This document shows, in pieces, positions 35,980 through 44,413 of a stretch of 64,000 nucleotides of DNA. The notes beneath the pieces are model-generated. The model worked only from the letters and a program-made list of their open reading frames with translations, was not told where the DNA came from and did no database searches. The translations under genes and the position numbers were made by a program. Within the stretch, counting starts at the first letter, position 1. Each line of letters begins with the position of its first letter. The DNA is from Ruminococcus sp. FC2018 (GTDB lineage: Bacteria > Bacillota > Clostridia > Oscillospirales > Ruminococcaceae), in assembly GCF_000621805.1 (NCBI RefSeq), contig NZ_JHXH01000004.1:62001-126000 (forward strand), given 5' to 3'.

Positions 35980-37194
35980 ATGGACAAAATTCAGATGAAA
36001 ACACCGCTGGTTGAAATGGACGGCGACGAGATGACAAGGATCATCTGGCAGGAAATAAAGGATATCCTGCTGCTGCCCTATATCGACCTCAAGACCGAAT
36101 ATTACGATCTCGGACTGGTACACAGGAACGAGACCAACGACCAGGTAACTATCGACTCGGCTAACGCTACAAAGAAGTACGGCGTTGCAGTAAAGTGCGC
36201 AACTATCACTCCTAACGCTGCAAGAATGCCTGAGTACAACCTGAAGGAAATGTGGAAATCTCCTAACGGTACTATCAGAGCAATGCTTGACGGAACAGTG
36301 TTCAGAACACCTATCCTCGTTAAGGGCATCACACCTTACATTCCTACCTGGACAAAGCCTATAACCATTGCCCGTCACGCTTACGGCGACGTTTACAAGA
36401 ACGTTGAAATGAAGTGTCCGCAGGGCTCAAAGGCTGAGCTCGTCCTCACCGATAAGGACGGCAAGGAAACAAGAGAGCAGATCTTTGATTTTGAAAACAC
36501 TCCCGGCATAATCCAGGGACTGCATAACAGAGAGGACTCCATTTCTTCCTTTGCAAGAGCCTGCTTCAACTTCGCCCTCGACACCAAGAAAGACCTCTGG
36601 TTCGCTACAAAGGATACTATCTCCAAAAAGTACGACCACACCTTCAAGGACATCTTTGCAGAGATATTTGAAAAAGAGTACAAGGAGAAATTCGAGGCTG
36701 CTGGTATTGAGTATTTCTACACCCTTATCGACGACGCTGTTGCAAGAGTTATCCGTTCAAACGGCGGCTACATCTGGGCTTGCAAGAACTACGACGGCGA
36801 CGTTATGAGCGATATGGTTGCTACCGCTTACGGCTCGCTGGCTATGATGACATCGGTCCTCGTTTCGCCTGACGGAGTTTACGAGTACGAGGCTGCTCAC
36901 GGCACAGTACAGCGTCACTACTACAAGCACCTCAAGGGCGAGGAGACCTCGACAAACTCAGTTGCTACTCTGTTTGCATGGACAGGCGCACTGAGAAAGA
37001 GAGGCGAGCTTGATGAGCTTCCCGAGCTTATGAACTTTGCTGATTCGCTTGAAAAGGCTACTATCCAGACTATCGAGGACGGCGTAATGACAGGCGACCT
37101 TTACCTGCTCTCCACACTTGAAAACAAGACCAAGGTAAACACCGAGGATTTCCTCAAGGCTGTAAACGAGAGACTTGTAAAGATATTAGGGTAA
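35980..37194 (+). CDS. icd: NADP-dependent isocitrate dehydrogenase, eukaryotic-type
   Basis: Oxidative decarboxylation of isocitrate to 2-oxoglutarate. The 404 residues belong to the dimeric type II family shared with eukaryotic IDH1 and IDH2, not the E. coli Icd type. Signs are [13 protein letters not shown] at the N-terminus, [19 protein letters not shown] (substrate-binding serine), [14 protein letters not shown] and [18 protein letters not shown] (NADP binding). GGAGG precedes the ATG. It is the last gene of the aconitase operon. Confidence 0.95.
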   Translation: MDKIQMKTPLVEMDGDEMTRIIWQEIKDILLLPYIDLKTEYYDLGLVHRNETNDQVTIDSANATKKYGVAVKCATITPNAARMPEYNLKEMWKSPNGTIRAMLDGTVFRTPILVKGITPYIPTWTKPITIARHAYGDVYKNVEMKCPQGSKAELVLTDKDGKETREQIFDFENTPGIIQGLHNREDSISSFARACFNFALDTKKDLWFATKDTISKKYDHTFKDIFAEIFEKEYKEKFEAAGIEYFYTLIDDAVARVIRSNGGYIWACKNYDGDVMSDMVATAYGSLAMMTSVLVSPDGVYEYEAAHGTVQRHYYKHLKGEETSTNSVATLFAWTGALRKRGELDELPELMNFADSLEKATIQTIEDGVMTGDLYLLSTLENKTKVNTEDFLKAVNERLVKILG

Positions 37195-37214
37195 AATTTT
37201 GGATAGTTAAAAGC

Positions 37215-37247
37215 AGAGGACTTCCCGCTTGGGAAGCCCTCTTTTTG
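37215..37247 (+). terminator. Terminator of the aconitase-icd operon
   Basis: Stem AGAGGACTTCCC / GGGAAGCCCTCT with loop GCTT, then five T. Confidence 0.9.
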
Positions 37248-37266
37248 GGTACATATTTTTGGACAG

Positions 37267-38253
37267 TTACTTTCTCTTGAACTCTCTGTTTTTGAACGTC
37301 ACAGACTCGACCTTGTCAACATCGACCATTGTTCTGAAAGCCTGACGGAATCCTACGTCTGTATCATCAAGCATCAAACCTAAGCCACCTGCTTCCATAT
37401 TTTCATCCCAGTTTGTTTTTACTGTACCGTCTTTGAACTTGATCTTAAAGTCGAGATCATATTCGCCTTTTTCTACAAGCATCTTGTGTTCTGCCTCGCT
37501 CTTTGCTATCGGCATTGAAACAAGTGCAACAAAACCGGTTTCGGAGAGATAAAGCTCTTTTCCGTCATCAGAATATAGCTTTACATCTTTCAGCTTTTGC
37601 GCCTGAGGAATATCCAGAACTATGCCGTCAAGAAGCTTTTCATCTTTATACGGTTTGTTATTCAGATCATTTTCAGCTTGCTTGAATTCAAGCCTTATCG
37701 GTCTTGAGAAATCAACATTTCTCTTGCCATAATGGGCGGTTATATCTAATTCAAAATTGAGTGATTTATCACCCTTTTTATATTCTTTCCAGCCCCATGA
37801 TGTAAGCGCGCTCATATATAGTGCCTCGTTATTGTCAGCGTAAAATGCATCAGCATCAAACCCCATAACCTTTTCAAGATAATCCTGTGCCTTTTCATCA
37901 AGCGGCTCGACAGCAAATATGCAGCTGCAAACATAGTCATCCTTTATAACGCTTTGCATGTTGAAACGGAAGTGCTCATTTTCACTCGTCTTGCCAGAAA
38001 GCATTCCCCTGCTTTCCATTTTGCTGACTGCGCTTGAGTCGTAAAACTCGCGTACACCTTCCTTATTCGACAGCTTTGCCACCGCTACCGCACCTGCGGT
38101 GACGGTCATTACCGCTGCTGCTGCGGCAACAGCTACAAACTTTGCCGAGATTTTACGGCGGTGCTTTGTCTGTTTTATCTGTCCCTCTCCTTGTGCTTCA
38201 TGCAGGTATTTTTCATCTGCAAGTCCTATAATATCAAGTATCTTATTGTTCAT
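37267..38253 (-). CDS. Anti-sigma factor-like membrane protein
   Basis: A 328-residue protein encoded directly behind an ECF sigma factor with an ATGA overlap. The cytoplasmic N-terminal 35 residues should bind the sigma factor, followed by one membrane helix (FVAVAAAAAVMTVTAGAVAVA, about 39-59). An extracellular domain of about 265 residues contains NMQSVIKDDYVCSCIFAVEPL and repeated beta strands, like the DUF4179-type anti-sigma factors of Firmicutes. The sensed signal is unknown. I see no ZAS zinc motif. Confidence 0.8.
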   Translation of the reverse strand: MNNKILDIIGLADEKYLHEAQGEGQIKQTKHRRKISAKFVAVAAAAAVMTVTAGAVAVAKLSNKEGVREFYDSSAVSKMESRGMLSGKTSENEHFRFNMQSVIKDDYVCSCIFAVEPLDEKAQDYLEKVMGFDADAFYADNNEALYMSALTSWGWKEYKKGDKSLNFELDITAHYGKRNVDFSRPIRLEFKQAENDLNNKPYKDEKLLDGIVLDIPQAQKLKDVKLYSDDGKELYLSETGFVALVSMPIAKSEAEHKMLVEKGEYDLDFKIKFKDGTVKTNWDENMEAGGLGLMLDDTDVGFRQAFRTMVDVDKVESVTFKNREFKRK

Positions 38254-38807
38254 AACAATCCCTCTCTTTCCAATAGTTTTTTCAGTTTGACCCTGGTGCG
38301 GTGCAAACTTACCTTGACCTTGCTCTGGGAGATCTCAAGCTTTTGCGCTATCTCCCGGACAGTATGCATATACCAATACCGCAGCAGGAAAATACGCCTT
38401 TGTTCCGGTTTCAGTGAGCCGAGAAAGCTGTTGAACGCCTCTCTGAGCGCAAGTGTGTCATCCAGCTTTTCCAGTGCGCTTTCCGAAGCAGCCTCATCCG
38501 AAAGCTCCTCCAACAGCAGCTCTATATGCCCCGAGCCGCGCTTCTGGGCGTGCTTTCTGCGCCATAGATTTATTGCGGTGTTTCTTGTTATCTCCGCTAT
38601 GTACATTTTCAGATCCTCCGGCTTACCGGGAGGTATGCTGTTCCACACACTGAGATAAACGTCGTTAAGACATTCCTGTGTATCCTCCCTGCTGCGCAGA
38701 ATATTCATAGCAATGCTTTTACAGTATCCACCGTATTTGTTTTCCAGTTCCACAAGAGCATTTTTGTCCTTGACCTCCAGCAAAGCTATCAATTCGTCGT
38801 TGGACAT
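38250..38807 (-). CDS. ECF-type RNA polymerase sigma factor
   Basis: A 185-residue group IV sigma factor. Region 2 covers about residues 8-80, with ECLNDVYLSVWNSIPP recognising the -10 element. Region 4 covers about 120-180, with the helix-turn-helix YMHTVREIAQKLEISQSKVKVSLHRTRVKLK recognising the -35. Its stop overlaps the anti-sigma start (ATGA), so the two are co-translated. A sequence resembling an ECF promoter lies upstream, which suggests autoregulation. Confidence 0.93.
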   Translation of the reverse strand: MSNDELIALLEVKDKNALVELENKYGGYCKSIAMNILRSREDTQECLNDVYLSVWNSIPPGKPEDLKMYIAEITRNTAINLWRRKHAQKRGSGHIELLLEELSDEAASESALEKLDDTLALREAFNSFLGSLKPEQRRIFLLRYWYMHTVREIAQKLEISQSKVKVSLHRTRVKLKKLLEREGLL

Positions 38808-38848
38808 TTATCTTCCTCCGTTCCGTTTCTGAAGCGCCTCACTTATAT

Positions 38849-38877
38849 AGACACATATCCATAGCAGAAGGTTACAA
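38849..38877 (-). promoter_or_regulatory. Candidate ECF-type promoter of the sigma/anti-sigma pair
   Basis: On the minus strand, TTGTAACCTT with the AAC core, about 18 bp, then GTCTATATA. It resembles AAC/GTC-type ECF promoters more than a housekeeping one. Confidence 0.45.
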
Positions 38878-38892
38878 CTTTAACGCAAAAAA

Positions 38893-38925
38893 ACTGCCGC
38901 AATAAATGCAGCAGTCTTTTTTATC
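38893..38925 (-). terminator. Terminator of the lipoprotein gene at 38967
   Basis: On the minus strand, stem ACTGCTGCA / TGCGGCAGT with loop TTTAT, then seven T. The plus side is also T-rich. Confidence 0.85.
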
Positions 38926-38966
38926 GTGTATGAAAATTAAAATAGAAATAGGCTTGTCAACATATC

Positions 38967-39389
38967 TTACGCAGCAGGCGTATATGCCTTTCCGTCCTGC
39001 CTTGTAAACACCTTGCTGTCGGATACGCTTACGGCAACATCAGCAACGTGGTCAAACTTTTCGTCCTTGCAGTCATATACCTTGAAGCAGTAGCAATCTG
39101 CCCCGTTCACCTTGTCCTTGCCCATATAACCGAAGGATCTCTGATAGTCCTTCTGTGCGGGATAAGCAATATCTGCGCTTTTAGCCGCAGCGTCAAGAGC
39201 CTTTTCTGCACCCTCGGGCAAAACGCTGAACATCCTGCTGTCAGGCTGAGTCTGTGATGACTCTTCAACAGCCACGCTCTGCTGTGCAGGAACGATATCG
39301 CTTGTATCTTCGTTTGAACCTGTCTCACCACAGCTTACGCAAAGTGCAGCAACGGCAGACATAAGTGCTATAATCAAAAACTTTTTCAT
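38967..39389 (-). CDS. Small lipoprotein of unknown function
   Basis: A 140-residue lipoprotein: basic start MKKFLIIALMSAVAALCVSC with the lipobox cysteine at residue 20, a Ser/Glu/Gln linker and a compact C-terminal domain (about residues 60-140). The domain contains YMGKDKVNGADCYCFKVYD and ends RQDGKAYTPAA. It resembles small extracellular domains of gut Firmicutes but has no assigned role. The start is uncertain: the only GGAG is 28 bases upstream of this ATG. A small hairpin (GGTGG/CCGCC) between them would shorten the distance to about 11. Confidence 0.72.
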   Translation of the reverse strand: MKKFLIIALMSAVAALCVSCGETGSNEDTSDIVPAQQSVAVEESSQTQPDSRMFSVLPEGAEKALDAAAKSADIAYPAQKDYQRSFGYMGKDKVNGADCYCFKVYDCKDEKFDHVADVAVSVSDSKVFTRQDGKAYTPAA

Positions 39390-39508
39390 ATCAACAAAGG
39401 CGGAAACCCCACCTTCTCCTTTCAAAAATACTATATGTTATCTTTCATTCCAAATTATAACACAACATATGTCAGTTGTAAAGGAATTGCACCGAATTGT
39501 TACCAAAA

Positions 39509-39540
39509 ATGCCGATAGTGAACAAAAACACTACCGGCAT
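39509..39540 (-). terminator. Terminator of the kinase-like gene at 39617
   Basis: Stem ATGCCGATAGTG / CACTACCGGCAT (one mismatch) with an 8-nt loop, then TTTTTGG on the minus strand. Confidence 0.75.
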
Positions 39541-39616
39541 AAAATCTTTTTGTACAATATTGCACAAAGACAGGTTACTGATTTATTACATTTTCACAAT
39601 GCTATCACATTTGCTC

Positions 39617-40375
39617 TCAGGAATAGTCCACAACATCTATCCAGCGCATAAGAAGCTCCCTTTCTTCGGGCTTGCCTTTTATAAGCTGTGCAGCCGCAAC
39701 GATCGGCAGCCACGCCTGAACATACTGCTTCGATGTTCCGCTCTTGAGACAGTACTTATCAAGGTAAGGTTCGGCGATCTCAGGGTCGTTAAGACACAAA
39801 AGCAGATATGTCCTTGCCACATCGGCAGAAGCATTGCCCTGTCTTGCAGAGCCCCAGTTAATAACATATGTACCCTCGTCATTGATGATTATGTTCTTCG
39901 GAGCAAAATTGCCGTGACACAGCTTAATGTGCTTTGGCATGGAATCCAGCCTTGTAAGCAGCTCATATTTCTTTATCTCGTCTATCTGTCCCAGAGATTT
40001 GATCTGCCTTGTCATCTTGTCCTTGAGCTTTGAAAGCAGCGGCATATACTGTGCGTGTATCTCCGTCTGTATGTCGATAAACTGGTTCAGGTATTTGTCC
40101 ATATTCTCCGGGTTCTCTTCCATAAGCTGCTGCATGGTCTTTCCCTTAATGAAATCCATAGTCACCGACCACCTGCCGTCAACCACTGAGACCTCATGCA
40201 AAGTAGGTATCTTTATAAAGGAGTTGACCAGCGTGGTCTCCACCCTGGCATGGGTCAGAGCCGCATAAAGGCACTTTTCTTTGTACATATTATCCTTGTA
40301 CTCTCTTACGGCAAATCCGTCACGCTCATAAACATCATATATATCGCTTTGCGCCAGTAATCTTTTTTCGCTCAT
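39617..40375 (-). CDS. Aminoglycoside/choline-kinase-like phosphotransferase
   Basis: A 252-residue protein with a protein-kinase-like fold of the APH/choline kinase type. The catalytic loop is LCHGNFAPKNIII (consensus HGDxxxxN; the aspartate position is Asn here). The metal loop is VINWGSARQGNASADVA, where DW would be expected and NW is seen. Both key acidic residues are thus changed to asparagine, so activity is doubtful or the substrate is unusual. No resistance role can be claimed. It is monocistronic with its own promoter. Confidence 0.75.
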   Translation of the reverse strand: MSEKRLLAQSDIYDVYERDGFAVREYKDNMYKEKCLYAALTHARVETTLVNSFIKIPTLHEVSVVDGRWSVTMDFIKGKTMQQLMEENPENMDKYLNQFIDIQTEIHAQYMPLLSKLKDKMTRQIKSLGQIDEIKKYELLTRLDSMPKHIKLCHGNFAPKNIIINDEGTYVINWGSARQGNASADVARTYLLLCLNDPEIAEPYLDKYCLKSGTSKQYVQAWLPIVAAAQLIKGKPEERELLMRWIDVVDYS

Positions 40376-40443
40376 AATTTTTATCCTTTCTGTCTTTTGG
40401 CTCGTATAGGACGCACCTCTTTTCGCAGTCCTTTACTGTCTAT

Positions 40444-40471
40444 ATTATACACTCTTTTTCAACAATGTCAA
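40444..40471 (-). promoter_or_regulatory. Promoter of the kinase-like gene
   Basis: On the minus strand: TTGACA, 16 bp, TATAAT. Confidence 0.75.
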
Positions 40472-40648
40472 GACTTAATTCGTTATTATCACAAGTGTAT
40501 ATATTTTAGATTTAAAATAATCAAAAAAAATTCACACAATTTGATCCTCGGCATACTTTTTCCCCGCAACAGCATTCACCACAGGTCTTTTATTGACAAA
40601 GTAACCAAGAAAAGTGTTGAAATATGCTGAAAAATCTATGTTTTAAAA

Positions 40649-40677
40649 TTGACAAAAAATCTCGGCTGTTGTATAAT
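40649..40677 (+). promoter_or_regulatory. Promoter of adhE
   Basis: TTGACA (40649-40654), 17 bp, TATAAT (40672-40677); the gene starts at 40736. Confidence 0.85.
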
Positions 40678-40735
40678 GTATTAAATATAATATGGTGCAA
40701 AATTGCACTTAAATACTGACAGGAGGACGTATATT

Positions 40736-43345
40736 ATGGCTGCAGCAGAAAATGCTCCGTTCGTCGTTGATAATGTACCCGCACTGGAAAAGAAAATAGC
40801 ACAGCTCAGAGAGGCTCAGCAGAAGTTTTCTGCCTTCTCACAGCAGCAGGTGGATAAGATATTCAGAGCCGCAGCTCTGGCTGCCAATAAAGCCCGTATC
40901 CCACTTGCAAAGCTTGCAGTTGAGGAGACCGGCATGGGCATAGTTGAGGACAAGGTCATAAAGAATCACTATGCCAGCGAGTATATATACAATAAATACA
41001 AAAATGTAAAGACCTGTGATGTGATAGACCGTGACGAGGTTTACGGCACTACGACTCTTGCAGAGCCTATCGGTGTTATCGCTGCGGTAATACCCACCAC
41101 CAACCCCACGTCAACAGCCATCTTCAAGGCGCTTTTGTGCTTAAAGACAAGAAACGCCATTATCATATCTCCCCACCCCAGGGCTAAAAATTCCACAATT
41201 GAGGCTGCCAGAGTAGTTCTTGATGCTGCGGTGGCGGCAGGGGCACCGGAGGGTATAATCGGCTGGATAGACATTCCTTCACTTGAGCTTACCCAGACGG
41301 TGATGCGGGAAGCTGACTGTATCCTTGCCACAGGCGGTCCGGGAATGGTCAAGGCTGCGTATTCAAGCGGAAAGCCTGCTATCGGCGTAGGCGCAGGAAA
41401 CACTCCCGCCATAATAGACAGCTCCGCCGACATACTGCTGGCGGTATCTTCCGTGATACACTCAAAGACCTTTGACAACGGTATGATATGCGCTTCGGAG
41501 CAGTCGGTCATCGTTGACAGGCAGATATATGATGCGGTGAAAAAAGAATTCAAGCTCCGGGGATGTTATTTCCTGAAAAAAGATGAGATAGACAAAGTCA
41601 GAAAGACTATTATCATAAATGGCTCGCTCAACGCCAAAATAGTTGGTCAGTCGGCTCACCGGATCGCAGAGCTGGCAGGAGTCAGTGTGCCTGAGGACAC
41701 CAAGATCCTTATCGGAGAGGTCACAAGCGTTGACATAAGCGAGGAATTTGCACACGAAAAGCTCTCACCTGTTCTTGCAATGTACAAGGCAAAGGATTTT
41801 GACGATGCCCTTGACAAAGCAGACAGACTTATAAAAGACGGAGGCATTGGACATACCTCATCTATCTACTGCAATGTGCTTACGGAAAAAGAAAAGCTGG
41901 AGAAATTCCAGAATCGGATGAAGACCTGCCGTATTCTTGTAAATACGCCTTCTTCTCACGGCGGTATCGGTGACCTGTACAACTTTAAAATGACACCTTC
42001 GCTGACATTGGGCTGCGGCTCATGGGGAGGCAATTCCGTTTCGGAAAATGTAGGCGTGAAACATCTTCTGAACATCAAGACCGTTGCGGAGAGGAGAGAG
42101 AATATGCTTTGGTTCAGAGCACCGGAAAAGGTCTACTTTAAAAACGGCAGTCTGCCTGTTGCCCTTGAAGAGCTTGGTGAGATGGGTAAAAAAAGAGCAT
42201 TTGTTGTTACGGACAATTTCCTGTACAAAAGCGGATTTTCAAAATGTATAACCAACAAGCTTGAAGAGCTTGGCATAGCACACCATGTATTTTCAAATGT
42301 TCAGCCCGACCCTACGCTGGCAAATGCTACCGAGGGATCCCACGAGATGGCTGAGTTTGAGCCGGACGTTATCATCGCCCTGGGCGGCGGCTCAGCTATG
42401 GACGCAGCAAAAATAATGTGGGTACTTTACGAGCACCCGGATGTTAGCTTTGAGGATATGTCCATGGACTTTATGGATATCAGAAAGAGAATATTCAAGT
42501 TCCCGAAAATGGGCGAAAAAGCGTATTTTGTTGCCGTTCCCACATCGGCAGGCACAGGCTCGGAGGTCACGCCGTTTGCTATTATAACCGACCAGGAGAC
42601 AGGAACAAAGTACCCTATCGCAGACTACGAGCTTCTGCCTGATATGGCTATAGTTGATGCGGATATGATGATGAACGCACCAAAAGGACTGACCTGTGCA
42701 TCGGGTATCGACGTGCTGACCCATGCTCTGGAAGCATACGCTTCTGTTATGGCATCTGACTACACCGATGCTCTGGCATTAAAGGCTGCAAAGCAGGTGT
42801 TTGAATACCTGCCGTCGGCTTATATTAACGGTGCTAACGACCCTGTGGCAAGGGAGAAAATGGCAAATGCAGCCTGCATGGCAGGTATGGCTTTTGCAAA
42901 CGCATTCCTTGGCGTAAATCACTCAATGGCGCATAAGCTCGGCGCTTATCATCACCTGCCGCACGGCATTGCAAATGCGCTTATCCTTACAAGAGTTATG
43001 CGCTACAATGCCGATCCCACACCGAGAAAAATGGGTACTTTCTCCCAGTATCAGTACCCGCACACACTGGAAAGATACGCAGAGGTCGCACGCTACTGCG
43101 GCTTTGGCGGCAAGAATGATAAGGAGTCCTTTGATAACCTTCTCAAGGAGATAGAAAAACTCAAGAAGACTATCGAGATAAAGCCGACTATCGCAGATTA
43201 CGGCATCAAGGAGGAAGACTTCCTGGCAACGCTGGACGATATGGTAGAAAACGCTTTCAACGACCAGTGCACAGGTGCAAACCCGAGATACCCGCTGATG
43301 AGCGAGATCAAGGAGATCTACCTGGCAGCATACTACGGAAAATAA
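40736..43345 (+). CDS. adhE: Bifunctional acetaldehyde-CoA/alcohol dehydrogenase
   Basis: Reduces acetyl-CoA to acetaldehyde and then to ethanol, regenerating NAD in fermentation. The 869 residues comprise an N-terminal aldehyde dehydrogenase domain (to about 440, catalytic cysteine in NGMICASEQS) and a C-terminal iron-dependent alcohol dehydrogenase (about 455-869). The latter has GGGSAMDAAK for NAD and iron-binding histidines in NHSMAHKLGAYHHLPHG. The ATG at 40736 follows AGGAGG. The enzyme family forms long spirosome filaments. It is monocistronic. Confidence 0.97.
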   Translation: MAAAENAPFVVDNVPALEKKIAQLREAQQKFSAFSQQQVDKIFRAAALAANKARIPLAKLAVEETGMGIVEDKVIKNHYASEYIYNKYKNVKTCDVIDRDEVYGTTTLAEPIGVIAAVIPTTNPTSTAIFKALLCLKTRNAIIISPHPRAKNSTIEAARVVLDAAVAAGAPEGIIGWIDIPSLELTQTVMREADCILATGGPGMVKAAYSSGKPAIGVGAGNTPAIIDSSADILLAVSSVIHSKTFDNGMICASEQSVIVDRQIYDAVKKEFKLRGCYFLKKDEIDKVRKTIIINGSLNAKIVGQSAHRIAELAGVSVPEDTKILIGEVTSVDISEEFAHEKLSPVLAMYKAKDFDDALDKADRLIKDGGIGHTSSIYCNVLTEKEKLEKFQNRMKTCRILVNTPSSHGGIGDLYNFKMTPSLTLGCGSWGGNSVSENVGVKHLLNIKTVAERRENMLWFRAPEKVYFKNGSLPVALEELGEMGKKRAFVVTDNFLYKSGFSKCITNKLEELGIAHHVFSNVQPDPTLANATEGSHEMAEFEPDVIIALGGGSAMDAAKIMWVLYEHPDVSFEDMSMDFMDIRKRIFKFPKMGEKAYFVAVPTSAGTGSEVTPFAIITDQETGTKYPIADYELLPDMAIVDADMMMNAPKGLTCASGIDVLTHALEAYASVMASDYTDALALKAAKQVFEYLPSAYINGANDPVAREKMANAACMAGMAFANAFLGVNHSMAHKLGAYHHLPHGIANALILTRVMRYNADPTPRKMGTFSQYQYPHTLERYAEVARYCGFGGKNDKESFDNLLKEIEKLKKTIEIKPTIADYGIKEEDFLATLDDMVENAFNDQCTGANPRYPLMSEIKEIYLAAYYGK

Positions 43346-43354
43346 GACAAACAT

Positions 43355-43385
43355 AAAAGCGGTGCTTTGCTGGCACCGCTTTTGT
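43355..43385 (+). terminator. Terminator of adhE
   Basis: Stem AAAAGCGGTGC / GCACCGCTTTT with a 7-nt loop. Confidence 0.85.
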
Positions 43386-43394
43386 ATTTTCTTT

Positions 43395-44132
43395 TTATGA
43401 AATTTCGAATGTGATTTTTAGAGTCTTAGAATCTGTACTTTTTCCTATTTCTGCATAACCAATTTTACTGTCTCTAAAATCAAAAGCATATCTCACACCG
43501 GCTTTTTGTAACGTTATAGATTTACCAGCTCCAAAACCGCACTTTTCAAAGTATGATTTGATTTCCTCTCTTTTATCATCAATGTCATTCCCAGGTATAT
43601 CTGTTTCAAGGCTTATATAAGCCAAAGTATTTTCGTATAAACCAGTTACACCGTCCAATAAATAAACCGTGATTTTAGTGAATCTTATTCCGTTGATAGT
43701 CTTATCCATTTCCCAAATGTATTCTTTTCTTGTATATATTCCGTTTGAACTTGATTCATCTTTCCTTTGTGATGTAATACCAAACGTCTTTACAACAATA
43801 CTGCCGAGTTTGTCAATATCTGTATTATTTTTCCCGAACTGTTCGAGATGGGATCCAATGGCATCATTTAGTGTTTTCAACTCATTGTCAGTGGAAAAAT
43901 CTTCGCTGCTTTCAGAGGTTTGTGTGGTCGTTTCTGTTGTAGTCTCTGTCGTTGTTTCAGATTCCTTGGTCGTTTCAGATACAGTTGTCGTCACCGCAGA
44001 ACTGTCTGCACTGCCTGTGCTGCTCTTATCGCCTGAACTACTGTTGTTGCTGCTTTTTTCCGATTCACCACAGGCGGTCATAGACATCATTACTATTGCT
44101 GCGAGAACCGCAAGCGTTCTTTTGAGCTTCAT
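43395..44132 (-). CDS. Thr/Ser-rich lipoprotein of unknown function
   Basis: A 245-residue lipoprotein: signal peptide with lipobox SMTACGES, then a linker of about 60 residues made almost only of Ser, Thr and Glu (SETTKESETTTETTTETTTQ), probably an exposed and perhaps glycosylated stalk. A C-terminal domain (about 90-245) with beta strands such as YIWEMDKTINGIRFTKITVYL follows. I do not recognise that domain. GGAGG precedes the ATG. It is monocistronic and convergent with adhE. Confidence 0.75.
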   Translation of the reverse strand: MKLKRTLAVLAAIVMMSMTACGESEKSSNNSSSGDKSSTGSADSSAVTTTVSETTKESETTTETTTETTTQTSESSEDFSTDNELKTLNDAIGSHLEQFGKNNTDIDKLGSIVVKTFGITSQRKDESSSNGIYTRKEYIWEMDKTINGIRFTKITVYLLDGVTGLYENTLAYISLETDIPGNDIDDKREEIKSYFEKCGFGAGKSITLQKAGVRYAFDFRDSKIGYAEIGKSTDSKTLKITFEIS

Positions 44133-44317
44133 AATTGTAATCCTCCGTTCACTATTTCAAATATTAACTGTTATAGCATATATGTATATATATATCAGAT
44201 GTTTTGTTAAATAACTGTTAATTTGCCTCTTGTTTTACAAGCCTTACACCCTTCGCAATAATGCTTTTGCATTCAGTAAAAAAGTTTAAAAAGCCTTTAA
44301 AATATGCCGATTTTGTG

Positions 44318-44346
44318 TTGAATTTTGCGGATAAATGTGTTATACT
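44318..44346 (+). promoter_or_regulatory. Promoter of the nadBC operon
   Basis: TTGAAT (44318-44323), 17 bp, TATACT (44341-44346). No clear NrtR or NiaR operator was recognised. Confidence 0.65.
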
Positions 44347-44413
44347 AAAATAAGTATATTTACTTGAAATTCTCGCTTTGGTCTAAATCTGAAAGGTCAA
44401 GAGGTTTTTGAAT

